In this document: one piece after another, positions 4,320 through 10,727 of the stretch
Position numbering within the stretch: the stretch's first letter is position 1
Layout: each line of letters opens with the position of its first letter
Assembly: GCA_945890905.1 (NCBI GenBank)
Contig: CAMDDI010000108.1
Span: 1-10,727 of the forward strand
Source of the DNA: Bacteriovorax stolpii
Lineage (GTDB): Bacteria > Bdellovibrionota > Bacteriovoracia > Bacteriovoracales > Bacteriovoracaceae
Direction: 5' to 3'
DNA: 10,727 nt
The notes under the pieces: model-generated
Databases searched by the model: none
What the model saw: the letters and a program-made list of their open reading frames with translations, nothing else
What the model was told of the DNA's origin: nothing
Position numbers and translations under genes: made by a program

Positions 4320-5422
4320 TGCTGAGCTTATTTCGTGAAGCTGAAGTGCCCTTAGATCGAAGTGGGGCCTTGGCCCATTCAAGAAGGCTTCTGATTCTTT
4401 CCTTGAACAAAGGGTTGATTCCAGATTGGGATAGCTTTTTTCAAGAGTTGCCGGTCATGGAGTCTGCGGAAGATCTTCAGGCGATTAAAGACAATTTTCA
4501 GTCTTTAACTGAGTGGCCATTTCTTCAGCAAATTTTGAATTTTGAAGGTACTGAATTCTTTTTTCATTCTGTTGAGAATTCTCAGCGCTTAAGTTTTAGT
4601 GGTGAAAAAATTGATATCGAGATCCCTTTGCACCAAGATGACTGGCAATTGTGGCTTGAGATTTTATCTATTCGTTTTCACCAGAATTGGAATGTTCAAA
4701 ATCCTTTTGCAAGTTTTCATGGAGAACTTTTTGGGAAGAATTATCGCTTAAGCTTGATTCATGGTTCAACTTCGCCTCATGGAATTTCCAAGCTTATGAT
4801 TCGTAGCTTGGCGAAAAAATCCTATTCGCTCTCATCATTCGGTGAAAGTGAGTGCTTGGAAGATCTGGTTAAAAATAAGAAGAATATGCTGATTGCTGGA
4901 TCAACGGGTTCCGGAAAAACATCTCTGCTCACTACACTTATTGATCTTGTCCCTCCATCAGAGCATTTAGTCGTGCTCGAAGATACCTACGAAATACTCT
5001 CTTCTCATCCCCATCAGACGCGCCTTCTTTCAGGCCAAACAGCTGAGACATCCCTCAAAGCTTATCTCTCTTATGCATTGAGACTCAGTCCAGACCGCAT
5101 TGTCTTGGGGGAGATGCGCTCTCATGAAGTTGTCCCCTTTCTCATGGCCATGAACACGGGCCACAGTGGACTCATGGGAACTCTCCATGCTTCCAGTGCC
5201 CACGATGCTCTTCATCGGGTGGCACTTCTATTTTCTCTATACTCGGGTGAAGCGAGCTTGAATTTTGAAAAAGTGATGGAGCTGATGTGTAGAAATTTAG
5301 AGTACGTGGTGTATATGGAAAATAAAAAAGTGAAGGAAGTGATAAAGATACTTGGTTCGGAAAAGGGAGTCGCGTTTTATGAGAACGTAACGCAAGGCTT
5401 CGACGGCGCCGAGATTTTCTAG
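4319..5422 (+). CDS. CpaF/TadA-type pilus assembly ATPase
   Basis: This 367-residue protein is a secretion ATPase of the VirB11/GspE superfamily that powers Flp pilus assembly at the inner membrane. Visible motifs are Walker A GSTGSGKT (194-201), the acidic box VVLEDTYEI (218-226), Walker B IVLGE (261-265) and the histidine box GHSGLMGTLHA (281-291). The N-terminal domain keeps the CpaF pattern (NFEGTEFFFHS, later NPFASFHGELFG and LMIRSL). It is somewhat shorter than the usual CpaF of about 430-480 residues because the leading segment is reduced. The ATG overlaps the secretin stop by one base, with GAGG shortly upstream. It is the last gene of the operon before the terminator. No TadZ/CpaE, TadB, TadC or prepilin peptidase gene follows on this strand. 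Confidence 0.92.
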   Translation: MLSLFREAEVPLDRSGALAHSRRLLILSLNKGLIPDWDSFFQELPVMESAEDLQAIKDNFQSLTEWPFLQQILNFEGTEFFFHSVENSQRLSFSGEKIDIEIPLHQDDWQLWLEILSIRFHQNWNVQNPFASFHGELFGKNYRLSLIHGSTSPHGISKLMIRSLAKKSYSLSSFGESECLEDLVKNKKNMLIAGSTGSGKTSLLTTLIDLVPPSEHLVVLEDTYEILSSHPHQTRLLSGQTAETSLKAYLSYALRLSPDRIVLGEMRSHEVVPFLMAMNTGHSGLMGTLHASSAHDALHRVALLFSLYSGEASLNFEKVMELMCRNLEYVVYMENKKVKEVIKILGSEKGVAFYENVTQGFDGAEIF

Positions 5423-5423
5423 T

Positions 5424-5447
5424 AAAAAAGGGGCCTTTCGGCCCCTT
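5424..5447. terminator. Bidirectional intrinsic terminator between cpaF-like gene and ettA
   Basis: The stem AAGGGGCC (5428-5435) / GGCCCCTT (5440-5447) has a TTTC loop and lies between two convergent genes, two bases from one stop and three from the other. On the minus strand it is followed by six T and should end the ettA transcript efficiently. On the plus strand the trailing TTAATTAAT is a weaker tail but should serve the Tad operon. Confidence 0.85.
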
Positions 5448-5449
5448 AA

Positions 5450-7141
5450 TTAATCTCGTTTAAGTTTTTTGTAAGTTAAGCGCTGAGGCACATCGGCCTT
5501 ATCACCCAATCTGCGACGAAGATCTTCGTGATAGTCTTGGAAGTTTCCTTCAAACCAAGTCACTTTTGAATCCCCTTCAAAGGCGAGCATGTGAGTACAA
5601 ATTCTATCTAAGAAGTAGCGATCATGGGAGATCACTACAGCACAACCAGCGAAGTCTAAGAGAGCGCGCTCTAGAGCCTGAAGTGTATTTACATCAAGAT
5701 CGTTGGTAGGCTCATCCAGAAGAAGAACGTTGCCTTCTTCTTTAAGCATTTTCGCTAAATGCACGCGGTTTTTCTCACCACCCGAGAGTTCTTTGATGCG
5801 TTTACTTTGGTCTTCACCAGAGAAATTGAATTTTGAAATATAAGCGCGGGAGTTCATGTCTTTATTGCCGATCTTCATCAGATCAAGGCCACCACTGATT
5901 TCTTGCATGATGGTTGAGTCACCATTCATTTCGCGGGACTGATCGATGTAGGCAAGCTTCACAGTCTCGCCCACTTTGAATGTACCAGCGTCGGGTTTTA
6001 ACTTATCAGTGATCAAATTAAAGAGAGTTGTTTTACCGGCACCGTTGGGTCCGATGATTCCCACAATTCCTCCAGGAGGAAGTTTGAAAGTGAGGTTTTC
6101 ATAGAGAAGTTTATCGCCGAAAGCTTTGGCGATTTCGTTGGCTTCGATCACCACGTTACCAAGACGAGGCCCTGCTGGGATGAAGAGTTCGTTGGTTTCG
6201 TTACGGGCTTCAGTTGTGGATTCAGTTTGCATCTGCTCGTAGTTAGCGATACGTGCTTTTGATTTGGCCTGACGGGCCTTAGGAGACATGCGGATCCATT
6301 CAAGCTCTTCGCGCATTTTCTTCTGACGTTTTGATTCAGTTTTTTCTTCCTGAGCTAGGCGGTTTGATTTTTGCTCAAGCCAAGAAGAGTAATTTCCTTC
6401 CCAAGGAATTCCGTGACCTCGGTCAAGCTCAAGGATCCAGCCGGCAACGTTATCGAGGAAATATCTATCATGGGTAATGGCAATGACTGTGCCCTTATAG
6501 GCGTGCAAGTGGCGCTCAAGCCAGAAAACAGTTTCAGCATCAAGATGGTTGGTAGGCTCATCTAAAAGTAGTACATCTGGCTCCGAGAGAAGAAGGCGGC
6601 AGAGAGCTACACGGCGTTTTTCACCACCCGACAGAACTCCGCAGAGTTGATCAGATGGAGGGCAACGAAGGGCTTCCATAGCAAGCTCTAAGCGAGAATC
6701 CAGATCCCAAAGATTTTGGTGATCCATTTTATCTTGGAGCTCAGCTTGGCGGGCCACAAGTTTATCCATTTCAGCGTCCGACATTTCTTCGCCAAACTTA
6801 TTGTTTACGTCTTCGTATTCTTTGACGATATCCACTTGAGACTGAAGTCCCTCTTGAACGACTTGAAGAACAGTTTTATTGGGATCAAGTCTTGGATCCT
6901 GTTCGAGGTATCCGAAAGTGATTCCTTTGTTGGCCGTTACCGTTCCAAGAAAATCTTTATCAACGCCAGCTATGATTTTTAAAAGTGAAGATTTACCAGA
7001 ACCATTAAGACCGAGTACGCCAATTTTGGCGCCGAGAAAAAATGAGAGGGAGATATCTTTGAGAACTTGTCTTTTAGGTGGATAGATTTTTCCAACCTTA
7101 TGCATACCAAAAATGATTTTTTTGTCATCTACAATGGCCAT
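5450..7141 (-). CDS. ettA: EttA, ABC-F energy-dependent translational throttle
   Basis: The 563-residue length is close to E. coli EttA. There are two ABC domains without membrane segments. Domain 1 has Walker A GLNGSGKS (44-51), signature LSGGEKRR and Walker B LLLDEPTNHLD. Domain 2 has GPNGAGKTT, LSGGEKNR and LLLDEPTNDLD. EttA-type hallmarks are the arm region after domain 1's first half, HGIPWEGNYSSWLEQK, and the linker RMSPKARQAKSKARI. ABC-F proteins bind the ribosomal E site and modulate translation elongation according to ATP/ADP ratio. The ATG at 7139-7141 has AAAGGAAG (7147-7154) five bases upstream. It lies 44 bases downstream of the TadB/TadC-like gene on the same strand with no terminator between, so cotranscription is likely. 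A strong terminator follows the stop. Confidence 0.95.
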   Translation of the reverse strand: MAIVDDKKIIFGMHKVGKIYPPKRQVLKDISLSFFLGAKIGVLGLNGSGKSSLLKIIAGVDKDFLGTVTANKGITFGYLEQDPRLDPNKTVLQVVQEGLQSQVDIVKEYEDVNNKFGEEMSDAEMDKLVARQAELQDKMDHQNLWDLDSRLELAMEALRCPPSDQLCGVLSGGEKRRVALCRLLLSEPDVLLLDEPTNHLDAETVFWLERHLHAYKGTVIAITHDRYFLDNVAGWILELDRGHGIPWEGNYSSWLEQKSNRLAQEEKTESKRQKKMREELEWIRMSPKARQAKSKARIANYEQMQTESTTEARNETNELFIPAGPRLGNVVIEANEIAKAFGDKLLYENLTFKLPPGGIVGIIGPNGAGKTTLFNLITDKLKPDAGTFKVGETVKLAYIDQSREMNGDSTIMQEISGGLDLMKIGNKDMNSRAYISKFNFSGEDQSKRIKELSGGEKNRVHLAKMLKEEGNVLLLDEPTNDLDVNTLQALERALLDFAGCAVVISHDRYFLDRICTHMLAFEGDSKVTWFEGNFQDYHEDLRRRLGDKADVPQRLTYKKLKRD

Positions 7142-7185
7142 TGGGTCTTCCTTTGAATTTTAAGAAACCCTATTAAAGCAGAAAA

Positions 7186-8058
7186 CTACATCAAAGTCAT
7201 CAAATCCCCTATGAGAAGGAAGATAAAAGCCAAATAAGAAGGGAGGAAAAAGACCGCAAGGAGGACAAGTTTTATCACCGTGAGTCTTTTTTCAAAGAGT
7301 TCAAAGTGCCATTTCTCTTGGAACTGAAGTTCTTCCATCAGAGACTTAACCTCTTCTTCATAACTTCCACCTTGTTTTAAAGCACGTTGACAGGTTTCTT
7401 TGAGTTTCTCAACGATGTGAATCAGATTTTTTTGTTGGATCAATTTTAATTCCCCGACTCCTGCCATCTGGAGAATTTCGGTACGGGATAGCGGCACGCG
7501 GGCCAAGGAATTGAGGACGTAGAGCATCTTCCACAACTTTCCAATATCAGCAAAAAATTTCTGTCGATATTTCTTAATCAGAAAGGGCAAGCAGGACAAC
7601 CCCACGGATTGCCAGCCGAGAATCAGCAGCAATTTAAGGGGAGCAACTTTAATATCAACAATGAACAGCGCTCCAGAAATAAAGGCCCAGGTAAGAACCA
7701 TCATAAGTCCCATCTGCAACCAGGTACCCAAGATCATCTCTTTTAATTTTTTTTCAAACTGCCTATCAGATTGAAGACCTTTTCTTAAATATAGAAGTGA
7801 CTCCTGATAATTTCCGCCCATCCGCCTTGCAAGACTTAAAAGAACTTCCACCACTTCTGTGTAGAATTTATATCGTGGGAGGGCGGATTTTCCGTTCAGC
7901 TCTGAGCGGTTTCCCCAATTAAATTTTTTCAACCAGTCTTCCAGCATATCAGCTGGACTCGGTCGCACTTTCAGAGGGTTAAGTGGGATCAATTGAGGTT
8001 GCTCAACCCACAAGACTAAACCAAATATAATCAAAGAATAGATGAGGGCAGAAATCAC
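7186..8058 (-). CDS. TadB/TadC-like membrane protein (type II secretion F-domain family, divergent)
   Basis: This 290-residue integral membrane protein has predicted segments at about 3-18, 112-134, 141-160 and 261-286. The region 176-285 resembles the T2SS F domain: a helical cytoplasmic part (NSLARVPLSRTEIL, then CQRALKQGGSYEEEV) followed by FEKRLTVIKLVLLAVFFLPS entering the last membrane helix. Such proteins are the inner-membrane platform on which the CpaF/TadA ATPase acts. The size and the FFLP motif fit TadC or TadB. No other platform gene lies in the window, so it probably serves the Tad operon even though it is on the opposite strand and separated by ettA. The start is GTG 8058, with AAGGGG (8064-8069) five bases upstream. 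The similarity is weak and the call rests on topology plus context. Confidence 0.6.
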   Translation of the reverse strand: MISALIYSLIIFGLVLWVEQPQLIPLNPLKVRPSPADMLEDWLKKFNWGNRSELNGKSALPRYKFYTEVVEVLLSLARRMGGNYQESLLYLRKGLQSDRQFEKKLKEMILGTWLQMGLMMVLTWAFISGALFIVDIKVAPLKLLLILGWQSVGLSCLPFLIKKYRQKFFADIGKLWKMLYVLNSLARVPLSRTEILQMAGVGELKLIQQKNLIHIVEKLKETCQRALKQGGSYEEEVKSLMEELQFQEKWHFELFEKRLTVIKLVLLAVFFLPSYLAFIFLLIGDLMTLM

Positions 8059-8064
8059 AAAATC

Positions 8065-8086
8065 CCCTTAAGTAATTTATTAAGGG
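8065..8086. promoter_or_regulatory. Dyad CCCTTAA-N8-TTAAGGG upstream of the TadB/TadC-like gene
   Basis: Seven-base perfect arms at 8065-8071 and 8080-8086 flank the predicted transcription start of the minus-strand gene, and one arm covers its Shine-Dalgarno. This is an operator-like arrangement, but such dyads also occur by chance in AT-rich DNA. Confidence 0.3.
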
Positions 8087-8114
8087 TTATCGGCGTTTCG
8101 TTGACAGGCTGCAA
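8086..8114 (-). promoter_or_regulatory. Putative sigma70 promoter of the TadB/TadC-like gene
   Basis: On the minus strand TTGCAG (8109-8114) and GATAAC (8086-8091) are separated by 17 bases. The match is moderate (4 of 6 each). It overlaps the divergent plus-strand promoter, whose -35 lies in its spacer. Confidence 0.35.
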
Positions 8115-8128
8115 CTCAATGTCATAAT
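8101..8128 (+). promoter_or_regulatory. Sigma70-type promoter of the 8138 operon (near-leaderless)
   Basis: A consensus -35 TTGACA (8101-8106) lies 16 bases before CATAAT (8123-8128), a 5 of 6 match. Transcription should start around 8134-8137, only a few bases before the ATG at 8138, and no Shine-Dalgarno precedes that ATG. Confidence 0.65.
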
Positions 8129-8137
8129 TTCAAGAAT

Positions 8138-8443
8138 ATGATTTCAAATCCGAAACAAGAAATTTCTTCTATCCCAGCAACTGATCACGATGCTTATGTC
8201 TTGGGCTTTGAGCAAATGATTTTGGATCTAGATGACTTGCCTTCGGTAGAGCTGATTATGAAAAAGCTACAATACCTTGGCCTGCACTTTAATCCATTTG
8301 AAGAAAATGTGACCAGTGAGTGCCAAGAAGTCATGAAAAGTCTTAAGATGACTGATCACATGCATAATCCTTACTTAGCTACAAATATTTTACTCCGTCT
8401 TCTTGATAAGACTGAAGAGCAATTGAACAAACTTAAGCAATGA
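8138..8443 (+). CDS. Small cytosolic hypothetical protein coupled to the methyltransferase gene
   Basis: This 101-residue, acidic-leaning soluble protein has no signal peptide or membrane segment. It appears mostly helical, with leucine-rich segments (VELIMKKLQYLGLHF and ATNILLRLLDKTEEQLNKL) and a histidine/methionine-rich stretch near the middle (KMTDHMHNP). I do not recognise the family. The start at ATG 8138 has no ribosome binding site but sits immediately downstream of a good promoter, so leaderless initiation is likely. The TGA at 8441-8443 overlaps the next ATG (ATGA at 8440), indicating translational coupling with the rRNA methyltransferase-like gene. A functional link to that enzyme is inference only. 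Confidence 0.7.
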   Translation: MISNPKQEISSIPATDHDAYVLGFEQMILDLDDLPSVELIMKKLQYLGLHFNPFEENVTSECQEVMKSLKMTDHMHNPYLATNILLRLLDKTEEQLNKLKQ

Positions 8444-9651
8444 ATAAAATTCCTGAATGCTTAATCCATCCTGTATCAATTAAATTGATACGTACCGGAC
8501 ATCCTTGGATTACTGCTGACAATTTTTCTACACGCTTCCCAAGACAATCTGAGTTTGTCGTGGCCACTGATGAGCGCAAACGTCCCATGGCCCTGCTTAT
8601 TCACGATCCTCAACACAAAAATATTAAAGCGAGAGTTTGGAGTACAAAACCTCCTTATGACCGCGAAGTGGTGCATTTCACTGCAAGTATTCAGGCCCGC
8701 TTAGATCAGGCCTGTGAGAAAAGAATTCTACAAAAAGAACTCAAAGAGAGAGAAAACTATTACTTGGCCTTTGGTGAAGCTGACGGACTTCCAGGACTTT
8801 TTGTTTTAAGACTCAAAGACCGAGTGTTAATTCAGTTTTTCACTAGTTTTTGGACCCGCTATAAATCAATTATTCAGACGACAATTCAAGAAGTTTTTCC
8901 CGAAATCAAAGATGAAAATGTTTGGTTCCAATTGCGTGGTGAGACCCGCGAGTTGCAAAAACTTCCTACGAATGCTCTTGATCCTGAGAGGCGTGATGAA
9001 TTTCATCTGCAAGAATTTGGTTTGCAGTACTTAATCCGTCTTGGCAGCTCTTATGATCACGGACTCTACACTGATATGAGTTCAATCCGCCATCAACTTA
9101 AAAGTCTCATAGGCCCCGGATCAAGATTACTCAATCTCTATAGCTATACTGGTGCTTTTTCATTATGGGCCATGAAGCTTGGAGCGACTCAGGTCACTTC
9201 CGTTGATTTATCGCCAAAATACATTGAATGGCTCCAGCAAAATATTTCTCTGAATCCGGAACTTGATCACACTCAGCATGAGGCCATGACCTTGAGTTCA
9301 GATGATGCCTTATCGAGTATGCAAAATGAGAAAAGAGTTTTTGATGTGATCATTTGTGATCCTCCTTCATCATCTTCAGATGGAGATAAGAGAACATCTG
9401 CGATTAAAAGTTACCGGGATCTCTTAAAGAAGATGGATTCTTTACTAGCACCAAAAGGCAAGTTAGTTATTTTCCTCAATACTCACCAAGTAACTTCTCA
9501 GAAATTTGATAAAACGATTCAAGATAATTTAAATGAATTAAAGCTCAATTATAAACTGCATTCGCGAGTGGGTTTGTCTCAGGACTGTCCAACTCTTAAA
9601 GGATTTCCGGAAGGAAGTTATTTAAAGGGTCTTGTTTTAGAGAAGAACTAA
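8440..9651 (+). CDS. RlmI/RlmK-like class I SAM-dependent rRNA methyltransferase
   Basis: This 403-residue protein starts with a PUA-like RNA-binding domain (about 8-75; IRTGHPWI is typical of the family). A linker with GEADGLPGLFVLRL (112-125) follows, then a Rossmann methyltransferase domain. Motifs are GLYTDMSSIR (208-217), SAM motif I LLNLYSYTGAF (230-240), acidic VDLS (255-258), motif IV CDPPSSSS (306-313) and the C-terminal FPEGSYLKGL (389-398). This layout belongs to the COG1092 group that methylates 23S rRNA (RlmI makes m5C1962, RlmK makes m7G2069). The motif VI position reads FLNTHQV (345-351) with no cysteine, unlike the SCS of RlmI, so the methylated base is uncertain. The start is coupled to the upstream gene by ATGA. 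The stop overlaps the convergent DUF962 gene by four bases. Confidence 0.88.
   Translation: MNKIPECLIHPVSIKLIRTGHPWITADNFSTRFPRQSEFVVATDERKRPMALLIHDPQHKNIKARVWSTKPPYDREVVHFTASIQARLDQACEKRILQKELKERENYYLAFGEADGLPGLFVLRLKDRVLIQFFTSFWTRYKSIIQTTIQEVFPEIKDENVWFQLRGETRELQKLPTNALDPERRDEFHLQEFGLQYLIRLGSSYDHGLYTDMSSIRHQLKSLIGPGSRLLNLYSYTGAFSLWAMKLGATQVTSVDLSPKYIEWLQQNISLNPELDHTQHEAMTLSSDDALSSMQNEKRVFDVIICDPPSSSSDGDKRTSAIKSYRDLLKKMDSLLAPKGKLVIFLNTHQVTSQKFDKTIQDNLNELKLNYKLHSRVGLSQDCPTLKGFPEGSYLKGLVLEKN
8473..8491. repeat. 19-bp near-perfect palindrome at the 5' end of the methyltransferase gene
   Basis: GTATCAATT and AATTGATAC are perfect 9-base inverted arms around a single central A. It starts 33 bases into the methyltransferase gene and encodes part of VSIKLIRTG. 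It could be a protein-binding dyad or a small RNA hairpin, or be coincidental. Confidence 0.4.
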
Positions 9652-9950
9652 AAGGCCTTAACTTTTCCCGTCAAAATATCCCAAAACATTCTGAAGTCCC
9701 CAAGCAAAGTGTAGACCGGGTGCTTGAAAGCGATAGGAGTATTTTTTTCGAAGAGAAAATGCCCAGTCCAGGCGAAGCCGTAGCTGATCAGAGGAAGAAG
9801 GCCTAAAACCATCAAATTCCCCGTAAAAAAGAAAAGAAGAAGAAGGGAAATGACACCGCAGGTCCCTACAAAATGGAGCTGACGCGAAGTCATATTTGCG
9901 TGCTGTCGCATATAATAAGGATAGAAGTCTTTAAAACTCTTAAATTCCAT
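9648..9950 (-). CDS. DUF962 / Mpo1-like membrane protein
   Basis: This 100-residue protein has the family pattern FYPYYMRQHANMTSRQLHF with His17 and His26. Two hydrophobic helices (about 28-43 and 45-60) follow, then GFAWTGHFLFEKN with His64 and Glu68, then FKHPVYTLLGDFRMFWDILTGK with His77 and Asp85. This is the DUF962/YGL010w family. Its yeast member Mpo1 is an iron-dependent dioxygenase in alpha-oxidation of 2-hydroxy fatty acids, and the conserved histidines would bind the metal. The bacterial role is not established here. The start ATG 9948-9950 has AGGGAG eight bases upstream. The gene converges with the methyltransferase gene, overlapping it by four bases with no clear terminator. Confidence 0.9.
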   Translation of the reverse strand: MEFKSFKDFYPYYMRQHANMTSRQLHFVGTCGVISLLLLFFFTGNLMVLGLLPLISYGFAWTGHFLFEKNTPIAFKHPVYTLLGDFRMFWDILTGKVKAF

Positions 9951-9972
9951 GTAGTTTGCTCCCTATCAATAT

Positions 9973-10000
9973 CATATAGCTTAACTAGGAGATATCTCAA
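9973..10000 (-). promoter_or_regulatory. Possible sigma70 promoter of the DUF962 gene
   Basis: On the minus strand TTGAGA (9995-10000) is followed after 16 bases by TATATG (9973-9978); TATGAT two bases on is an alternative -10. Both are moderate matches. The rest of 9951-10068 shows no convincing plus-strand promoter for the amidase gene. Confidence 0.35.
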
Positions 10001-10068
10001 GCCTTTATTGACCAATCAAATCACTCAAGTTCCTCTGGGTTTTCACCGATAAGTTCATGAGGTCCACA

Positions 10069-10727
10069 ATGAAATGGTTAGTGATCGCTTTATTGAGTTT
10101 TTCAGCATGGTCGCATGACGACTGCACTAACTGTGTACCTTATCTCAATTTACCAGGGTCAATGCTGCCTTCTCCTCCAATTCCTCAAGTTCCCATTGAA
10201 TTAATCCCGGTGGTAAGACTCAATTTGGCACGGAACCGACGGTCCGAATTTTGCCGTCGCCCTATTGAGATGGTGGATACAATAGTGCTTCACCATAGTG
10301 AAACTCCTCCTGATAGAACTGCAATAGATATCAATCGCTATCATCTAGAAAAAAATTGGTACATGTCGGCCTATAGTTTCATTGTGAATTCCCCTTATCC
10401 TGGGATGAGTAATGTTAGGCCTACAGTAACAGAAGGTCGCCCCCTAGGACTGCAAGGTGCTCATGCGGGAACTGGAATTTATATTCCTGCAACTCCAGAG
10501 CAATTAGATTTTCAAAAAGATGGAAAAATTCTCTGCGGAAGAGAAGGCGGAAGATTTAGAGTTGATCCCAAAGAAGTTCGGGGAAATACCATCCTCGCCA
10601 ACGCCACAACCATTGGTGTAGTGATCATCGGAAACTATGCACCCTACTCTTCTAAAAACCGTATGGGGTTTCCACCTGATGCTCCCATAGTACCTAGTGT
10701 GCAAACTCAGGACATGATCGCAAGATT
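10069..10727 (+). CDS. Secreted N-acetylmuramoyl-L-alanine amidase (Amidase_2/PGRP-like), 5' part
   Basis: The first 219 codons are present and the gene runs off the window end. The ATG at 10069 has GAGG (10059-10062) six bases upstream. A signal peptide (MKWLVIALLSFSAWS) precedes a proline-rich segment and the Amidase_2 core. IVLHHSETP (72-80) contains the first zinc-ligand histidine, SAYSFIV (100-106) contains the conserved tyrosine, and GAHAGTG (130-136) and TIGVVIIGNY (181-190) follow. The remaining zinc ligands would lie beyond the window. The enzyme cleaves the bond between N-acetylmuramic acid and L-alanine in peptidoglycan and probably acts in the periplasm or outside the cell. Two features are unusual: about 40 extra residues between GAHA and TIGV, and cysteines at 19, 22, 62 and 156 suited to disulphides. 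It could serve wall recycling, division or predatory lysis. Confidence 0.85.
   Translation, partial: MKWLVIALLSFSAWSHDDCTNCVPYLNLPGSMLPSPPIPQVPIELIPVVRLNLARNRRSEFCRRPIEMVDTIVLHHSETPPDRTAIDINRYHLEKNWYMSAYSFIVNSPYPGMSNVRPTVTEGRPLGLQGAHAGTGIYIPATPEQLDFQKDGKILCGREGGRFRVDPKEVRGNTILANATTIGVVIIGNYAPYSSKNRMGFPPDAPIVPSVQTQDMIAR

Noticed and set aside
4788..4812. Hairpin CCAAGCT-N11-AGCTTGG inside the ATPase gene
   Set aside because: The stem is short with a long loop, no T-run follows on either strand, and it lies mid-gene; probably incidental.
6371..6982. Plus-strand open frames opposite ettA
   Set aside because: They are antisense shadows of strongly conserved ABC-F sequence with composition typical of complement frames.
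9989..9998. 10-bp palindrome GAGATATCTC upstream of the DUF962 gene
   Set aside because: About ten such palindromes are expected by chance in a window this size.
10008..10013. TTGACC as a possible -35 for the amidase gene
   Set aside because: No acceptable -10 hexamer lies 15-19 bases downstream.
10504..10704. Minus-strand 66-codon frame opposite the amidase gene
   Set aside because: The amidase motifs on the plus strand are clear, and the antisense frame has no supporting signal.

Overview
The window looks like chromosome of a moderately AT-rich Gram-negative bacterium. The secreted N-acetylmuramoyl-alanine amidase, SPOR protein, Flp/Tad pilus operon and EttA suggest an envelope-active, pilus-bearing proteobacterium-like cell. 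The style (lysine/alanine-rich small basic protein, compact divergent Tad locus, DUF962/Mpo1-like protein) reminds me most of Bdellovibrionota such as Bacteriovorax relatives. That taxonomic guess is inference only. There are no rRNA or tRNA genes, insertion sequences or CRISPR arrays.

Layout. 1-219: 3' end of an adenosine deaminase-family gene, converging on and overlapping a minus-strand SPOR-domain membrane protein (203-814). 947-5422: a tightly packed plus-strand Flp/Tad pilus operon. Its order is Flp pilin (too short for routine ORF calling), a small membrane protein, two TadG/TadE-like pseudopilin candidates, a membrane-anchored protein in the CpaB position, a small exported protein, a CpaC-like secretin and a CpaF/TadA ATPase. 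It ends at a bidirectional terminator. 5450-8058: on the minus strand, a TadB/TadC-like membrane protein gene followed by the ABC-F factor EttA. 8138-9651: a small hypothetical gene coupled to an RlmI/RlmK-like rRNA methyltransferase. 9648-9950: minus-strand DUF962/Mpo1-like membrane protein. 10069-end: 5' part of a secreted amidase.

The most unusual part is 2684-3079. A complete minus-strand transcription unit is embedded in the plus-strand Tad operon. It has a sigma70-type promoter, a Shine-Dalgarno, a 74-residue histone H1-like gene and an intrinsic terminator. Its promoter lies in the secretin's signal-peptide codons and its terminator lies in the codons of the upstream exported protein. 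The only good ribosome binding site for the secretin is on the far side of the basic-protein gene, and the secretin frame is open through all of it. Either translation crosses an antisense gene, or a basic-protein cassette was inserted at the secretin start.

Other signals: a 10-bp hairpin just after the Flp pilin, a sigma54-like promoter before it, long out-of-frame overlaps between pseudopilin genes, two predicted leaderless transcripts, and a methyltransferase whose motif VI lacks the m5C cysteine. All calls were made by eye; no database search was possible.
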